DNA from: a virus
Reading direction: 5' to 3' (one strand)
Virus record (IMG/VR): IMGVR_UViG_3300032092_000023
Coordinates: 1-64,000 of that record
DNA length: 64,000 nucleotides
The position numbers and the translations under genes were made by a program. Positions 42,076 through 49,370 of this stretch are shown piece by piece (position 1 is the stretch's first letter; the number at the start of each line of letters is the position of its first letter). The notes under the pieces are model-generated. The model saw only the letters and a list, made by a program, of their open reading frames with translations. It was not told the DNA's origin and ran no database searches.

Positions 42076-43498
42076 GTTTATTGTTATTGGTGCTATTGGT
42101 GAAAACTTCAATTCCGTCAATTTCTTCTTCATCGGAAAATAAGTCGGTTATACTATTACTGCGATTTTGTGTTGCTCTTTTTAATGCGGTATCTTCCATT
42201 GAGTCAAATACTCGTCTTGCTTCTGTTAATTCAATTTCTTGGCGGGCAACCTCAACTTTAAGTTCAGCAATCTTTTTTCTTGTTCTATCAAGTTCTTCTT
42301 CGGAAAGTGAGCGTAAGAGAATTGCGTCAAGTCTTCGTTGAACCTGTTCGTATCCTTTTGTTAAATCTTTCAAGAAGACGCTTATCTCTTCATCAGTTCG
42401 CATGCGCTTACCTTTTGTTTCCAACATGAAAAGAAGATACTTTTCTTTAAACATTTGGAATAAGAGCTCTTCATCATTAACACGCTTAAAGTAATCTAGC
42501 TTACGAACTTGTAAATCAGCTAAGCGATAGCGGTAATCATTAACATAATCTTCAATACGGTCGTATTCTATAACAAGGCCGTCTTTAATAAAGACAGGTG
42601 TTTCTGTAACCAAGATCTTATTTGAGCGATCTACCTGCATGACAAACGACTGCCATTCTTCTAATGATCCGCGGAATCTTAAAAGAAGATCTATGTTGGT
42701 AGAAGAATTGTTGGTTAAAGAAACGTTAGCATAATTTGACATTACGCTATCCAGCTTTCTGAGAAAGCTGCCGTACTTCATAAGAGGAGGTATCTCTGTA
42801 ATATGGATTGTACGCTCAGAATCGTTAACCTTCACAACCCCTTCAATTAGCCAAGTCTTATCCATTCCTTTGTACCGTGTGATCTTGCCGGTAAACCCGC
42901 GAAATTTGGGATGTACTTCTTTAATCTTTCCGTTAAGAAACTTCTGAATGTCATCGAGACTTCTTGGCAAAACTGTCGTCTTGTAACCTACGGCAATACC
43001 CACAATAGTATTTGTTAGTCCGATGGGAAGGTCAACCCATAGAGGATTCCATGAGCCTTCTTCATTTTTCTCATTTAAGAAATTGTTCTTGCGAATGATT
43101 TCCGCAATTTTTGGATTGATCTTGATTGATGTGTAACGAGCAGCAGATGCTTCGTGATTGATTGGCGTACCAAAAAAACCATCGCCTAATAGTAATTGAT
43201 CGCTGTTACCAAATGGTCTTGCCAACTTATTGATTGCTCCGGTTAGCGATTTATCACCGTGATGATAACCGTCGCTGATACAAGAACCTACAAGAGAAAT
43301 TGTTTTATTGTAATTCGTTGGAGCGTTTATCATAATGAAACGCTGAACATTAGTCAGACCATCATAAAAGGACGGAATCCCACGGTTCTCTAAAACATAG
43401 AGAGCGTAGTTTCGGAAGTTCGTATCGATCTGCCGAGAGATGTTAAGAGGATAAGATTTATGTTTCAAGATTCTCAGATTATTTGTGTTTATATACAC
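42041..43498 (-). CDS. DNA topoisomerase II, gp52-like subunit (GyrA type)
   Basis: Up to 485 aa; T4 gp52 has 442. Matches: GIPSFYDGLTNVQRFIM, YHHGDKSLTGAINKLARP, LLGDGFFGTPINHEASAARYTSIKI (in pieces) with the active Tyr in AARYT, and a coiled coil in the last 150 residues. The open frame starts with GTG at 43498, but that codon lies inside the TATATAA box, so an internal start such as the TTG at 43468 is more probable. It works with the gp39-like subunit at 52506-54305. Confidence 0.88.
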   Translation of the reverse strand: MYINTNNLRILKHKSYPLNISRQIDTNFRNYALYVLENRGIPSFYDGLTNVQRFIMINAPTNYNKTISLVGSCISDGYHHGDKSLTGAINKLARPFGNSDQLLLGDGFFGTPINHEASAARYTSIKINPKIAEIIRKNNFLNEKNEEGSWNPLWVDLPIGLTNTIVGIAVGYKTTVLPRSLDDIQKFLNGKIKEVHPKFRGFTGKITRYKGMDKTWLIEGVVKVNDSERTIHITEIPPLMKYGSFLRKLDSVMSNYANVSLTNNSSTNIDLLLRFRGSLEEWQSFVMQVDRSNKILVTETPVFIKDGLVIEYDRIEDYVNDYRYRLADLQVRKLDYFKRVNDEELLFQMFKEKYLLFMLETKGKRMRTDEEISVFLKDLTKGYEQVQRRLDAILLRSLSEEELDRTRKKIAELKVEVARQEIELTEARRVFDSMEDTALKRATQNRSNSITDLFSDEEEIDGIEVFTNSTNNNKHEEEHETENDN

Positions 43499-43517
43499 AA
43501 AGTAATCGCGAGTTCTT
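43487..43517 (-). promoter_or_regulatory. Middle-type promoter (AAGAAC ... TTTGTGTATATAAAC)
   Basis: Minus strand AAGAAC, 16 nt ending in CTTTGTG, TATATAAAC. It lies across the apparent 5' end of the gp52 frame. Confidence 0.55.
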
Positions 43518-44385
43518 AAAGCCTGATTAGGCTATTCTGCCAGATGATATCGGCAATTTTCTTCGATATTAAAGTATCGGATGGATAGTGAATTCCCGTA
43601 AGTTCTCGACTCTCTGCTATTCTTTGTCCTAGCGCTTTAATGTCGGATGCAGCATCGGGATACTTTCTTGCATAGTGTTCACTCATAACATACGCGGTTA
43701 ACGCGTGACCACTAGGATACGCAGCTGACATTGCATCAGTACGTATTAAGGGATAAAGAGGGTAGTTATAGTACTTTGCAAGTTGATAGGGGCGAGGACG
43801 ATTGATGACATCTTTCAGAAAATGTAAAAGTCCTTCTGTCTGCTGATCTACTCTAAAGAAACTTCCCATGTCTTCTTTATGACCCTTTTCATCTAATAGA
43901 TCAATGAAGGTTTGCGCAAGATTGCTAACATCATCAACATGACGAGCAAATGTAATTTCTTCTGCGGTTGCCTTTGCGGTTCTGTCTACCAAATACTCCA
44001 GATCTTTTTTTGTTGTGATGCTGTCATTAACCGGGCTTTCTTCTTTGATCTTTTCGCATAGTCCTTTCTGCACAAACCAATCTTTAATATAATCGTCGGG
44101 CCGCTCCATAATTTCAATGTATTCACGAGGAGGATTACCGTAATTTACTTGATTGATGTCAAGACTAGAATCTAAAACACTCACCTGTGCTTCGTAAAGG
44201 TCCGTCTTCTTTTTCTTCCCTTTGTCAGGACCGCCTTCATGAGGTATCATTCCTTGGGCAATAAGAGAAGTCTTTACGCCAAAAGGAATGTCTTTGCCTT
44301 CTTCATACTCTGCCTTGTACTTTTGCAGAGTTTCTTCTTTGTAAGGAGACTTTTTCTCACTGATGAAATCTTTATAGTTTTTCAT
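43516..44385 (-). CDS. PAP2-type acid phosphatase with capsid-targeting-like N-terminus
   Basis: 289 aa. The PAP2/vanadium haloperoxidase signature is complete: KDVINRPRPYQLA (KxxxxxxRP), YPSGHALTAY (PSGH) and SRELTGIHYPSDT (SRxxxxxHxxxD). No TM helix or signal peptide is seen, so it is a soluble type. The first ten residues MKNYKDFISE are very close to the T4 internal-protein targeting peptide MKTYQEFIAE, with a likely cut after FISE. The substrate is unknown; soluble PAP2 enzymes act on phosphate monoesters, nucleotides or lipids. Confidence 0.85.
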   Translation of the reverse strand: MKNYKDFISEKKSPYKEETLQKYKAEYEEGKDIPFGVKTSLIAQGMIPHEGGPDKGKKKKTDLYEAQVSVLDSSLDINQVNYGNPPREYIEIMERPDDYIKDWFVQKGLCEKIKEESPVNDSITTKKDLEYLVDRTAKATAEEITFARHVDDVSNLAQTFIDLLDEKGHKEDMGSFFRVDQQTEGLLHFLKDVINRPRPYQLAKYYNYPLYPLIRTDAMSAAYPSGHALTAYVMSEHYARKYPDAASDIKALGQRIAESRELTGIHYPSDTLISKKIADIIWQNSLIRL

Positions 44386-44396
44386 TTAGCTTTATG

Positions 44397-44801
44397 TTAT
44401 TGTTCATTATTGTGTTTGCATTTGTGGCACATGTAAGGATCATTTCCACCGGTAACAATATCCCATTGCCACCCACAGCCATCACAAGTAATAACACCAT
44501 CTTTAATACTTTCCATTAAATCCTTTCGTCCAAGTTGTTTGTAAACTTCTTGTCGAACCTTTTCCATTTTATCAGCGTACTCCGGATCTTCTTTTCGATT
44601 AAAAACAATTTGTTGAGTAATGCTACCGCTAATCTTTTTCACATCTTTATTGCGTGTTTTAATAAGCCACGCAGCTAAGTCTTTAATTCCTAAATCACGG
44701 AAACGTCCTTCAGCATCTGGAGCGTCGCTATCTTTCCAATCAGGAGCACCTGCAGGTTTCTTTTCAATTAGCCAGTCTTCAAATAGTTTAAGATGTTTCA
44801 T
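44397..44801 (-). CDS. Zinc-ribbon protein with capsid-targeting-like N-terminus
   Basis: 134 aa from the ATG at 44801 (MKHLKLFEDWLIEK); a TTG 3 codons upstream is less likely. The C-terminus has a zinc ribbon, CDGCGW ... MCHKCKH, with four Cys. The middle region is helical (RFRDLGIKDLAAWLIKTRNKD in pieces). The N-terminal WLIE ends like a prohead protease site. It probably binds nucleic acid or protein, but the function is unknown. Confidence 0.6.
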   Translation of the reverse strand: MKHLKLFEDWLIEKKPAGAPDWKDSDAPDAEGRFRDLGIKDLAAWLIKTRNKDVKKISGSITQQIVFNRKEDPEYADKMEKVRQEVYKQLGRKDLMESIKDGVITCDGCGWQWDIVTGGNDPYMCHKCKHNNEQ

Positions 44802-44817
44802 AATTTGCAAACTTTAA

Positions 44818-45072
44818 TTATGGCATAGACATATACTCATTGCACATCTTCTCAACAACTTTCATCATTTCTTTAAGCTTTTCGTTGCATTCAGCTTTGT
44901 AACTTTCTGCAGTTTTTTCTGTTTCGTCTTCGTGACAAGCTTTCATTTCTTCACACATAGCTTCACACATTTCATTACATTTTTCCATCATGGCTTCTGA
45001 CATGCATCCGCCTTCTGACATAGTAGATTCGTGCATACTTGTAAATTCCTGGAATGATTTAAAGTTTTTCAT
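44818..45072 (-). CDS. Small Cys/Met/Glu-rich protein
   Basis: 84 aa with 7 Cys and 13 Met. Repeated CxxMCEAMCEEM-type spacing suggests metal binding (copper or other soft metal) or disulfide clusters. It begins MKNFKSFQEF, a variant of the shared N-terminal peptide, without a clear [LI]xE site. No known family recognised. Confidence 0.55.
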   Translation of the reverse strand: MKNFKSFQEFTSMHESTMSEGGCMSEAMMEKCNEMCEAMCEEMKACHEDETEKTAESYKAECNEKLKEMMKVVEKMCNEYMSMP

Positions 45073-45093
45073 GGTTTCTTGTTTTTTATTAGT

Positions 45094-45654
45094 TTATAGT
45101 TTTGAGTCGTGACCTCCGTCTCTTACTTCTTTGGCAAGATCTTTATCAGCCTTGCCCCATGTGCCTTTACCTTTGGTTAAAAAGCTATTTACTCTAGCAT
45201 ACGCCCATTGTGCTTGTGGAATACCTGGACGGTGCCCACTTTTCCAAGCAGCCATTCCGCGTCTCATTACAGCTCTAAGAATTCCTATAGGAACACCTGT
45301 CTCTTCTTGTTTATTCTTAAGCCCAGCTTCCAGCTTTTCATCATCAATAGGTGTACGGTCGGTCGACTGCTTATCTTCATCATCAGCTTCAAACAGAGAT
45401 AGCTCATCTGCAGCTTCCCACATAAAGTTTTCATCTTTGCTAAACTTATCATGGTAAGTATTGGTATGCTTTGACTGTTTTTGCATTGACTTTCCTTTAG
45501 TGTCTCCTGGCATTTCTTTGTATGCTTCAGGATCATCATCAGCCATTGCAGCTTGATCTTTCATCTGTGCTTTTTTCTTAGCCGCAGTTGACTTACTAAT
45601 TCCTTTGAAGTAGTCTTCACTTAAAAAGCTTTCAAATGTGTGTAGATGTTTCAT
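45094..45654 (-). CDS. Capsid-targeting-like N-terminus plus DUF5824-like domain
   Basis: 186 aa. MKHLHTFESFLSE at the start, then a Lys/Gln/Asp-rich linker (about 15-105), then VPIGILRAVMRRGMAAWKSGHRPG followed by QWAYARVNSFLTKGKGTWGKADKDLA (both in shortened form here). The last part is a small domain seen in many phage proteins, which I recall as DUF5824. Its function is not known. It overlaps the dehydrogenase-like gene by 4 nt. Confidence 0.65.
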   Translation of the reverse strand: MKHLHTFESFLSEDYFKGISKSTAAKKKAQMKDQAAMADDDPEAYKEMPGDTKGKSMQKQSKHTNTYHDKFSKDENFMWEAADELSLFEADDEDKQSTDRTPIDDEKLEAGLKNKQEETGVPIGILRAVMRRGMAAWKSGHRPGIPQAQWAYARVNSFLTKGKGTWGKADKDLAKEVRDGGHDSKL

Positions 45655-46703
45655 CTTCCTTGAAATTTATTTATATTTTGGTTAATAACAACCCCTGATT
45701 TGATGTCTATTGAGCCGGCTATTACAGGCTCGGTTTCCCATTTAGTAGAATCCATAATCGTACTTAAATACGGCAGTAACGCATTTGAGATTTCTCGTGA
45801 TGCTGCGTTCCACAGATATGTTGGTGTGTGATCTACTGAATAGTAAGAAATACCACGACCCATATCAATAAGAGGTTTTTCAAATGTGGTTGGCTCTGCA
45901 AAATAGAAACCCATACCTTTATCACAGCTAATGTCAATAATTGCTGTGTTGTTCTTTAATGCATTCAGTTCCACTTCATTTTTGATGTGCATTAACGGTG
46001 CATTTACATCTTGAAGTACTCCGTTAAAAATAATGTCAGCGCCCATTAAGTCTTCCATTAAATCGTCAGTGTTAAAGGACTTGTACCACACGTCCGGATT
46101 TTTATCGCCTACCATGTGTGAAGGCCTTTGAGTATAAACTGTGATATTGTTAAATCCTCGGCCTTGCAGAGCATAGATTGCTCCGCGACTAACTGAGCCA
46201 TAACCTAGAATTACCACCTTTTTGCGTGGACCATAGTGTCCGTCCATTCCTTTTAACTCCAGAAAATGTAAAACTCCTGCATAACCAGCCAACTCGTTGT
46301 TGCGATAGAATGTATGAAGCTTTCCGTGTTTATTGACAATGTTCATTTCTTCCCACGCTAGTAGAGTCAGTTTCTTTTGTATTGCCAATTCCGCAATGTC
46401 TCTTTGTTGAACCGCGTGTGTCCAACCGCAAAGAGTTGTTTCGTCTCTCATCTGTTCCAAATCAGCAGCTACTGGTTTTGGTAATATGATTAGGTCGCAT
46501 TTTTTAAATAAGTCTTCTCGCTCTGCAAGGGAACATCCCCATTTTTCTAGCAGCTCGTCTGTGTAACCATAGTCTTCTCCATAGCCTTTTTCAAAAATAA
46601 GTTCGGAGAGTAGATTGCGGTCAAGTGTACGAATTGCATCTGGATATATTGGAACCCGCTTTTCGTTTTCTTTGTATGATGTTTTGAATATTCCTGTTTT
46701 CAT
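45651..46703 (-). CDS. N5-(carboxyethyl)ornithine synthase-like dehydrogenase
   Basis: 350 aa of the alanine dehydrogenase/transhydrogenase superfamily. Features: NEKRVPIYP at the N-terminus, the Rossmann loop VVILGYGSVSRGAIYAL at about residues 165-181, NGVLQD, and DISCDKGMGFYFAEPTTF with YYSVDHTPTYLW near the end, which I associate with N5-(carboxyethyl)ornithine synthase. Such enzymes join pyruvate to the side-chain amine of ornithine or lysine with NAD(P)H. Overlaps its neighbours on both sides by 4 nt. It has no capsid-targeting-like N-terminus. Confidence 0.75.
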   Translation of the reverse strand: MKTGIFKTSYKENEKRVPIYPDAIRTLDRNLLSELIFEKGYGEDYGYTDELLEKWGCSLAEREDLFKKCDLIILPKPVAADLEQMRDETTLCGWTHAVQQRDIAELAIQKKLTLLAWEEMNIVNKHGKLHTFYRNNELAGYAGVLHFLELKGMDGHYGPRKKVVILGYGSVSRGAIYALQGRGFNNITVYTQRPSHMVGDKNPDVWYKSFNTDDLMEDLMGADIIFNGVLQDVNAPLMHIKNEVELNALKNNTAIIDISCDKGMGFYFAEPTTFEKPLIDMGRGISYYSVDHTPTYLWNAASREISNALLPYLSTIMDSTKWETEPVIAGSIDIKSGVVINQNINKFQGR

Positions 46704-47791
46704 TTAGCGTCAAGATTAAAAAAGTAGCGGTATCCGTCTTTAGCTTTTGGGTCTGTAAGTATTTCGTAGTCCATTGGCCATTGCGATGACTCTATTTCTT
46801 TTTTGTATTTTGGATAGTAGTTTTGGTGGCCAGGCACCGTGTAATTTTTGTATATGCTTTCTAAGAATTTATCTGGCAGCGGTTTACCGTAAAAGTCTTC
46901 ATAGATAGCTTTATAAACTTCAGTCATTTTAACGCTACCTAGCCCGGTTGCAGATGAGGTTTCCATCACCCAGAGTTTCCCTTTTTTGTCTACCACCACA
47001 TCAAGACCCCAAAGATCCAGGTCAAGAAATGTTTTAACATCTTTACAGATTGAGGTTACTTGTTTAATAAATTCAGGGTCAACTTTATTTTGATCTTGGT
47101 AGACGTAGGTAAAACTAATTTTTTCTTTTGCCTTTTTTGTACGAATTGAGCGGTTGTCATCAATTGTTGGTACTCTTTCGTTAATTACAATAATCTTGTC
47201 TCGGCAAAACATAACACGGTATTCTCTGTCAAAATCTATAAATTGGCAAAAGAGATCAAACTTTTCTTTGCTCTTTTCTAATTCTTTAGCGTCATCAAAC
47301 TTTTGAATACCTAAACCGCTGTGTCCGTCTTTAATTTTTGCAATTACAGGAAAACCTACTGCGCCATCAACAGCCTCCTTTTTTGAAAACACGGTTTTTG
47401 GAAGCCAGCTAAATTTATTTGCTTTCTCGGCAAAGGTTACTTTGTTTCCTGAAAGAGGAAGAAGTTCTTGTTGGTTATATATGTTCTTTTTATTAACCTT
47501 TTTGTTTTTGATAAACAGCGTAGATTCTTCATTGCTTGGACCACCTCCATACCAAAGAATTGGAATGTCATTAGGAACTACCACATCATCTTTATCGTAT
47601 TCGTCTTTTGTTGAAAAGTTTAAGAATAGATTACCTTTTGCTGCAACGTTGTACTTTTTTTCCCGAGAGTTTGTATCACCCGATGTTGCGTGGATATTAT
47701 GTGACATCATTACCCAAGCCACGCGTTTTGCGTTTGTATCTTTTAGATTTTCTTCGTAGATAAATTCCTCAAACAGTTTAACGTGGTTCAT
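46700..47791 (-). CDS. ATP-grasp ligase with capsid-targeting-like N-terminus
   Basis: 363 aa. ATP-grasp elements are FPVIAKIKDGHSGLGIQKF (lid strand and Gly-rich loop), FDREYRVMF, and LWGLDVVVDKKGKLWVMETSS with the metal-binding Glu (RimK-like). These enzymes make amide or peptide bonds through an acyl phosphate. The first residues MNHVKLFEEFIYE match the shared peptide. Followed by the dehydrogenase-like gene (ATGA overlap) and preceded within 2 nt by a GATase-like gene, it is the core of a probable biosynthetic cassette. Confidence 0.75.
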   Translation of the reverse strand: MNHVKLFEEFIYEENLKDTNAKRVAWVMMSHNIHATSGDTNSREKKYNVAAKGNLFLNFSTKDEYDKDDVVVPNDIPILWYGGGPSNEESTLFIKNKKVNKKNIYNQQELLPLSGNKVTFAEKANKFSWLPKTVFSKKEAVDGAVGFPVIAKIKDGHSGLGIQKFDDAKELEKSKEKFDLFCQFIDFDREYRVMFCRDKIIVINERVPTIDDNRSIRTKKAKEKISFTYVYQDQNKVDPEFIKQVTSICKDVKTFLDLDLWGLDVVVDKKGKLWVMETSSATGLGSVKMTEVYKAIYEDFYGKPLPDKFLESIYKNYTVPGHQNYYPKYKKEIESSQWPMDYEILTDPKAKDGYRYFFNLDAK

Positions 47792-47792
47792 C

Positions 47793-48416
47793 TTAGTTTG
47801 TAATGGATTTTTTATGATCTATATATTTGAAGATTTTAGCCAATTCTTCTTTTATGCCATCAGAAGATTTTTCTAGATGCGGGCTGAACAGACTTACACA
47901 ACCACTTCCAAAAAGATTAAACGTAATAGATGGAGTGCCTTTCATATCATAATAGCCGCCTTCTGCTATAAAATTGCTATTGTATCTAGCAATTATTTCC
48001 ACATTAGGATTACCATCCAGAGTAAAAACCGGACCGTTATGATAGTTTACCGTATGATCTATTCCATGCATTTGTATACTAGCCTCATGCAGACCACGCT
48101 CCCAAGCTTTATCTGGTATAGTAAGCGGTGTAATCATTAAGTGGTTTGCTGCTAAATATGCACCCGCGCAAACACCAATGTAGGATCCGCCATTGCGCAC
48201 CCATTCAATAATATTTGCAGACATATTACCTAATCTTTCATAAAACGCTGATCCCGAACCGCCGGGGAAAAGTACATGGTCGGGATTACTGTCCAAGATT
48301 TGCTCGGCATTGCATAATCGCAATTCCCATTCGGGCAGGTATTTGGAAAAAAAGCTAATCCAAATTTGCGTGGTAGGAGAACTTTCGTCAGTATGAACGT
48401 ATAGGTTTACCGTCAT
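47793..48416 (-). CDS. Class I GATase-like protein of the BPL_N type
   Basis: 207 aa. VLFPGGSGSAFYERLG, then WVRNGGSYIGVCAGAYLAA with the nucleophile Cys in the GVCAGA elbow, VNYHNGPVF, and CVSLFSPHLE near the end (His-x-Glu as the rest of the triad). This pattern belongs to the biotin-ligase-N type branch of GATase/DJ-1-like folds. It may supply ammonia or cleave an amide for the adjacent ATP-grasp enzyme. Two nucleotides separate the two genes. Confidence 0.7.
   Translation of the reverse strand: MTVNLYVHTDESSPTTQIWISFFSKYLPEWELRLCNAEQILDSNPDHVLFPGGSGSAFYERLGNMSANIIEWVRNGGSYIGVCAGAYLAANHLMITPLTIPDKAWERGLHEASIQMHGIDHTVNYHNGPVFTLDGNPNVEIIARYNSNFIAEGGYYDMKGTPSITFNLFGSGCVSLFSPHLEKSSDGIKEELAKIFKYIDHKKSITN
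47819..47828 (-). promoter_or_regulatory. Possible late promoter box (AATATATAG)
   Basis: Minus-strand AATATATAGATC within the last codons of the GATase-like gene, about 28 nt upstream of the ATP-grasp ATG. It may drive the ATP-grasp/dehydrogenase pair. Confidence 0.4.
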
Positions 48417-48457
48417 CTTAGTAACTTACATTATTCATTAAAAGGCTTAATCCAATC

Positions 48458-48817
48458 TTACTTAAGAGTCAATAGATACTTTAACTTCATTAAGTCTGCG
48501 CGGATTTCATCGCGGATGTTTGCCAATTCGCTGTCTTGTTCAGCCATGAAAGCACCTGCCATAAAATCATCCATGCTTTCAATGAAAGAATCAATCTTTA
48601 AGTTTTCATAGTCAGCAAAACTAATTTCTTTAACTCCGCCAAATTTCGGGCGCTTATACTTTCCGCTGTAGACTTCAATGATTCGATCAAAACGATCAGA
48701 GAGACTTTCATAAATGTCGCCAAACGCATTATGTTCTGCAAATGATTCAGTTTGCCAGTGAAGAACCTTCATCTGCATTTGAACTTGAACGATGTTTGCC
48801 AATAGTTCTTTTTCCAT
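48458..48817 (-). CDS. Ferritin-like small helical protein (DUF5856-like)
   Basis: 119 aa. MQMKVLHWQTESFAEHNAFG, DIYESLSDRFDRIIEVYSG: the HWQTxSxxxH and D-x(2)-IE spacing resembles Dps/ferritin-like four-helix bundles found in small phage proteins I recall as DUF5856. Iron binding is possible but not proven. The start lies within the 3' end of the DUF5522-like gene. Confidence 0.65.
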   Translation of the reverse strand: MEKELLANIVQVQMQMKVLHWQTESFAEHNAFGDIYESLSDRFDRIIEVYSGKYKRPKFGGVKEISFADYENLKIDSFIESMDDFMAGAFMAEQDSELANIRDEIRADLMKLKYLLTLK

Positions 48818-48956
48818 GATATTGATTATTTGTGTTTTTGTATGGGCAGTGTCGGCAACCGTTATTACAACAGTAGCCTCTTTTTAAATGATATTTTTCC
48901 GTAAATACACGGTAGCCATTTTCTTCATAGTAATCTTCTCCTTCAAGTAAAGGCAT
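48747..48956 (-). CDS. Cys-rich DUF5522-like protein
   Basis: 69 aa. DYYEENGYRVFTEKYHLKRG then YCCNNGCRHCPYKN: the GYCCxxGCRHCPY cluster is typical of short bacterial proteins (DUF5522) common in Bacteroidota, likely binding a metal through the four Cys. The last 20 residues overlap the next gene and are not part of the domain. It looks like a host-derived gene. Confidence 0.7.
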   Translation of the reverse strand: MPLLEGEDYYEENGYRVFTEKYHLKRGYCCNNGCRHCPYKNTNNQYHGKRTIGKHRSSSNADEGSSLAN

Positions 48957-48957
48957 G

Positions 48958-49356
48958 TTAACTTCTCTGTTTAACCCAATCTAAGAAAAGGCCTATCTTA
49001 CGAATTGTGTACATAGAAAGATTTTTTCTAGCTGCGGCATAATCCTGAGAAAACTCCACACCGTCAATCTGTGCTGTTCTCCACTCATTAGATGTATCTT
49101 GAGCAAAAAGCGGGCTATCGCGGAGATCACGAAGAAGAAGTTTCATTGCCTCATCATCGTTATTTTTTACTGCGTGATCAAGTTTTTCTTTCTTTTCCTC
49201 ATACATTTCTGCCCTTGCACTTTCCCCTCGCCAGTCCTCTTTTTGCGGATCAGCATACACTTTAATGTTTCCTGCTTCCATCTCAATAAAGATAGGACTT
49301 GACAGATCACGCTCTAAGAGCCAATCTTCAAAAAGTTTTGTGTGTTGGTATCGCAT
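48958..49356 (-). CDS. Hypothetical protein with capsid-targeting-like N-terminus
   Basis: 132 aa, begins MRYQHTKLFEDWLLERD with a WLLE site. The rest is charged and helical (EEKKEKLDHAVKNNDDEAM) with a C-terminal LFLDWVKQRS. No known domain. A late box lies only 5 nt upstream of the ATG. Confidence 0.5.
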   Translation of the reverse strand: MRYQHTKLFEDWLLERDLSSPIFIEMEAGNIKVYADPQKEDWRGESARAEMYEEKKEKLDHAVKNNDDEAMKLLLRDLRDSPLFAQDTSNEWRTAQIDGVEFSQDYAAARKNLSMYTIRKIGLFLDWVKQRS

Positions 49357-49360
49357 TACA

Positions 49361-49370
49361 TTTATATATC
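49361..49370 (-). promoter_or_regulatory. Late promoter box (GATATATAAA) close to the start codon
   Basis: Minus-strand GATATATAAATGTAATG: box, 5 nt, ATG at 49356. The predicted leader is a few nucleotides at most. Confidence 0.6.
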
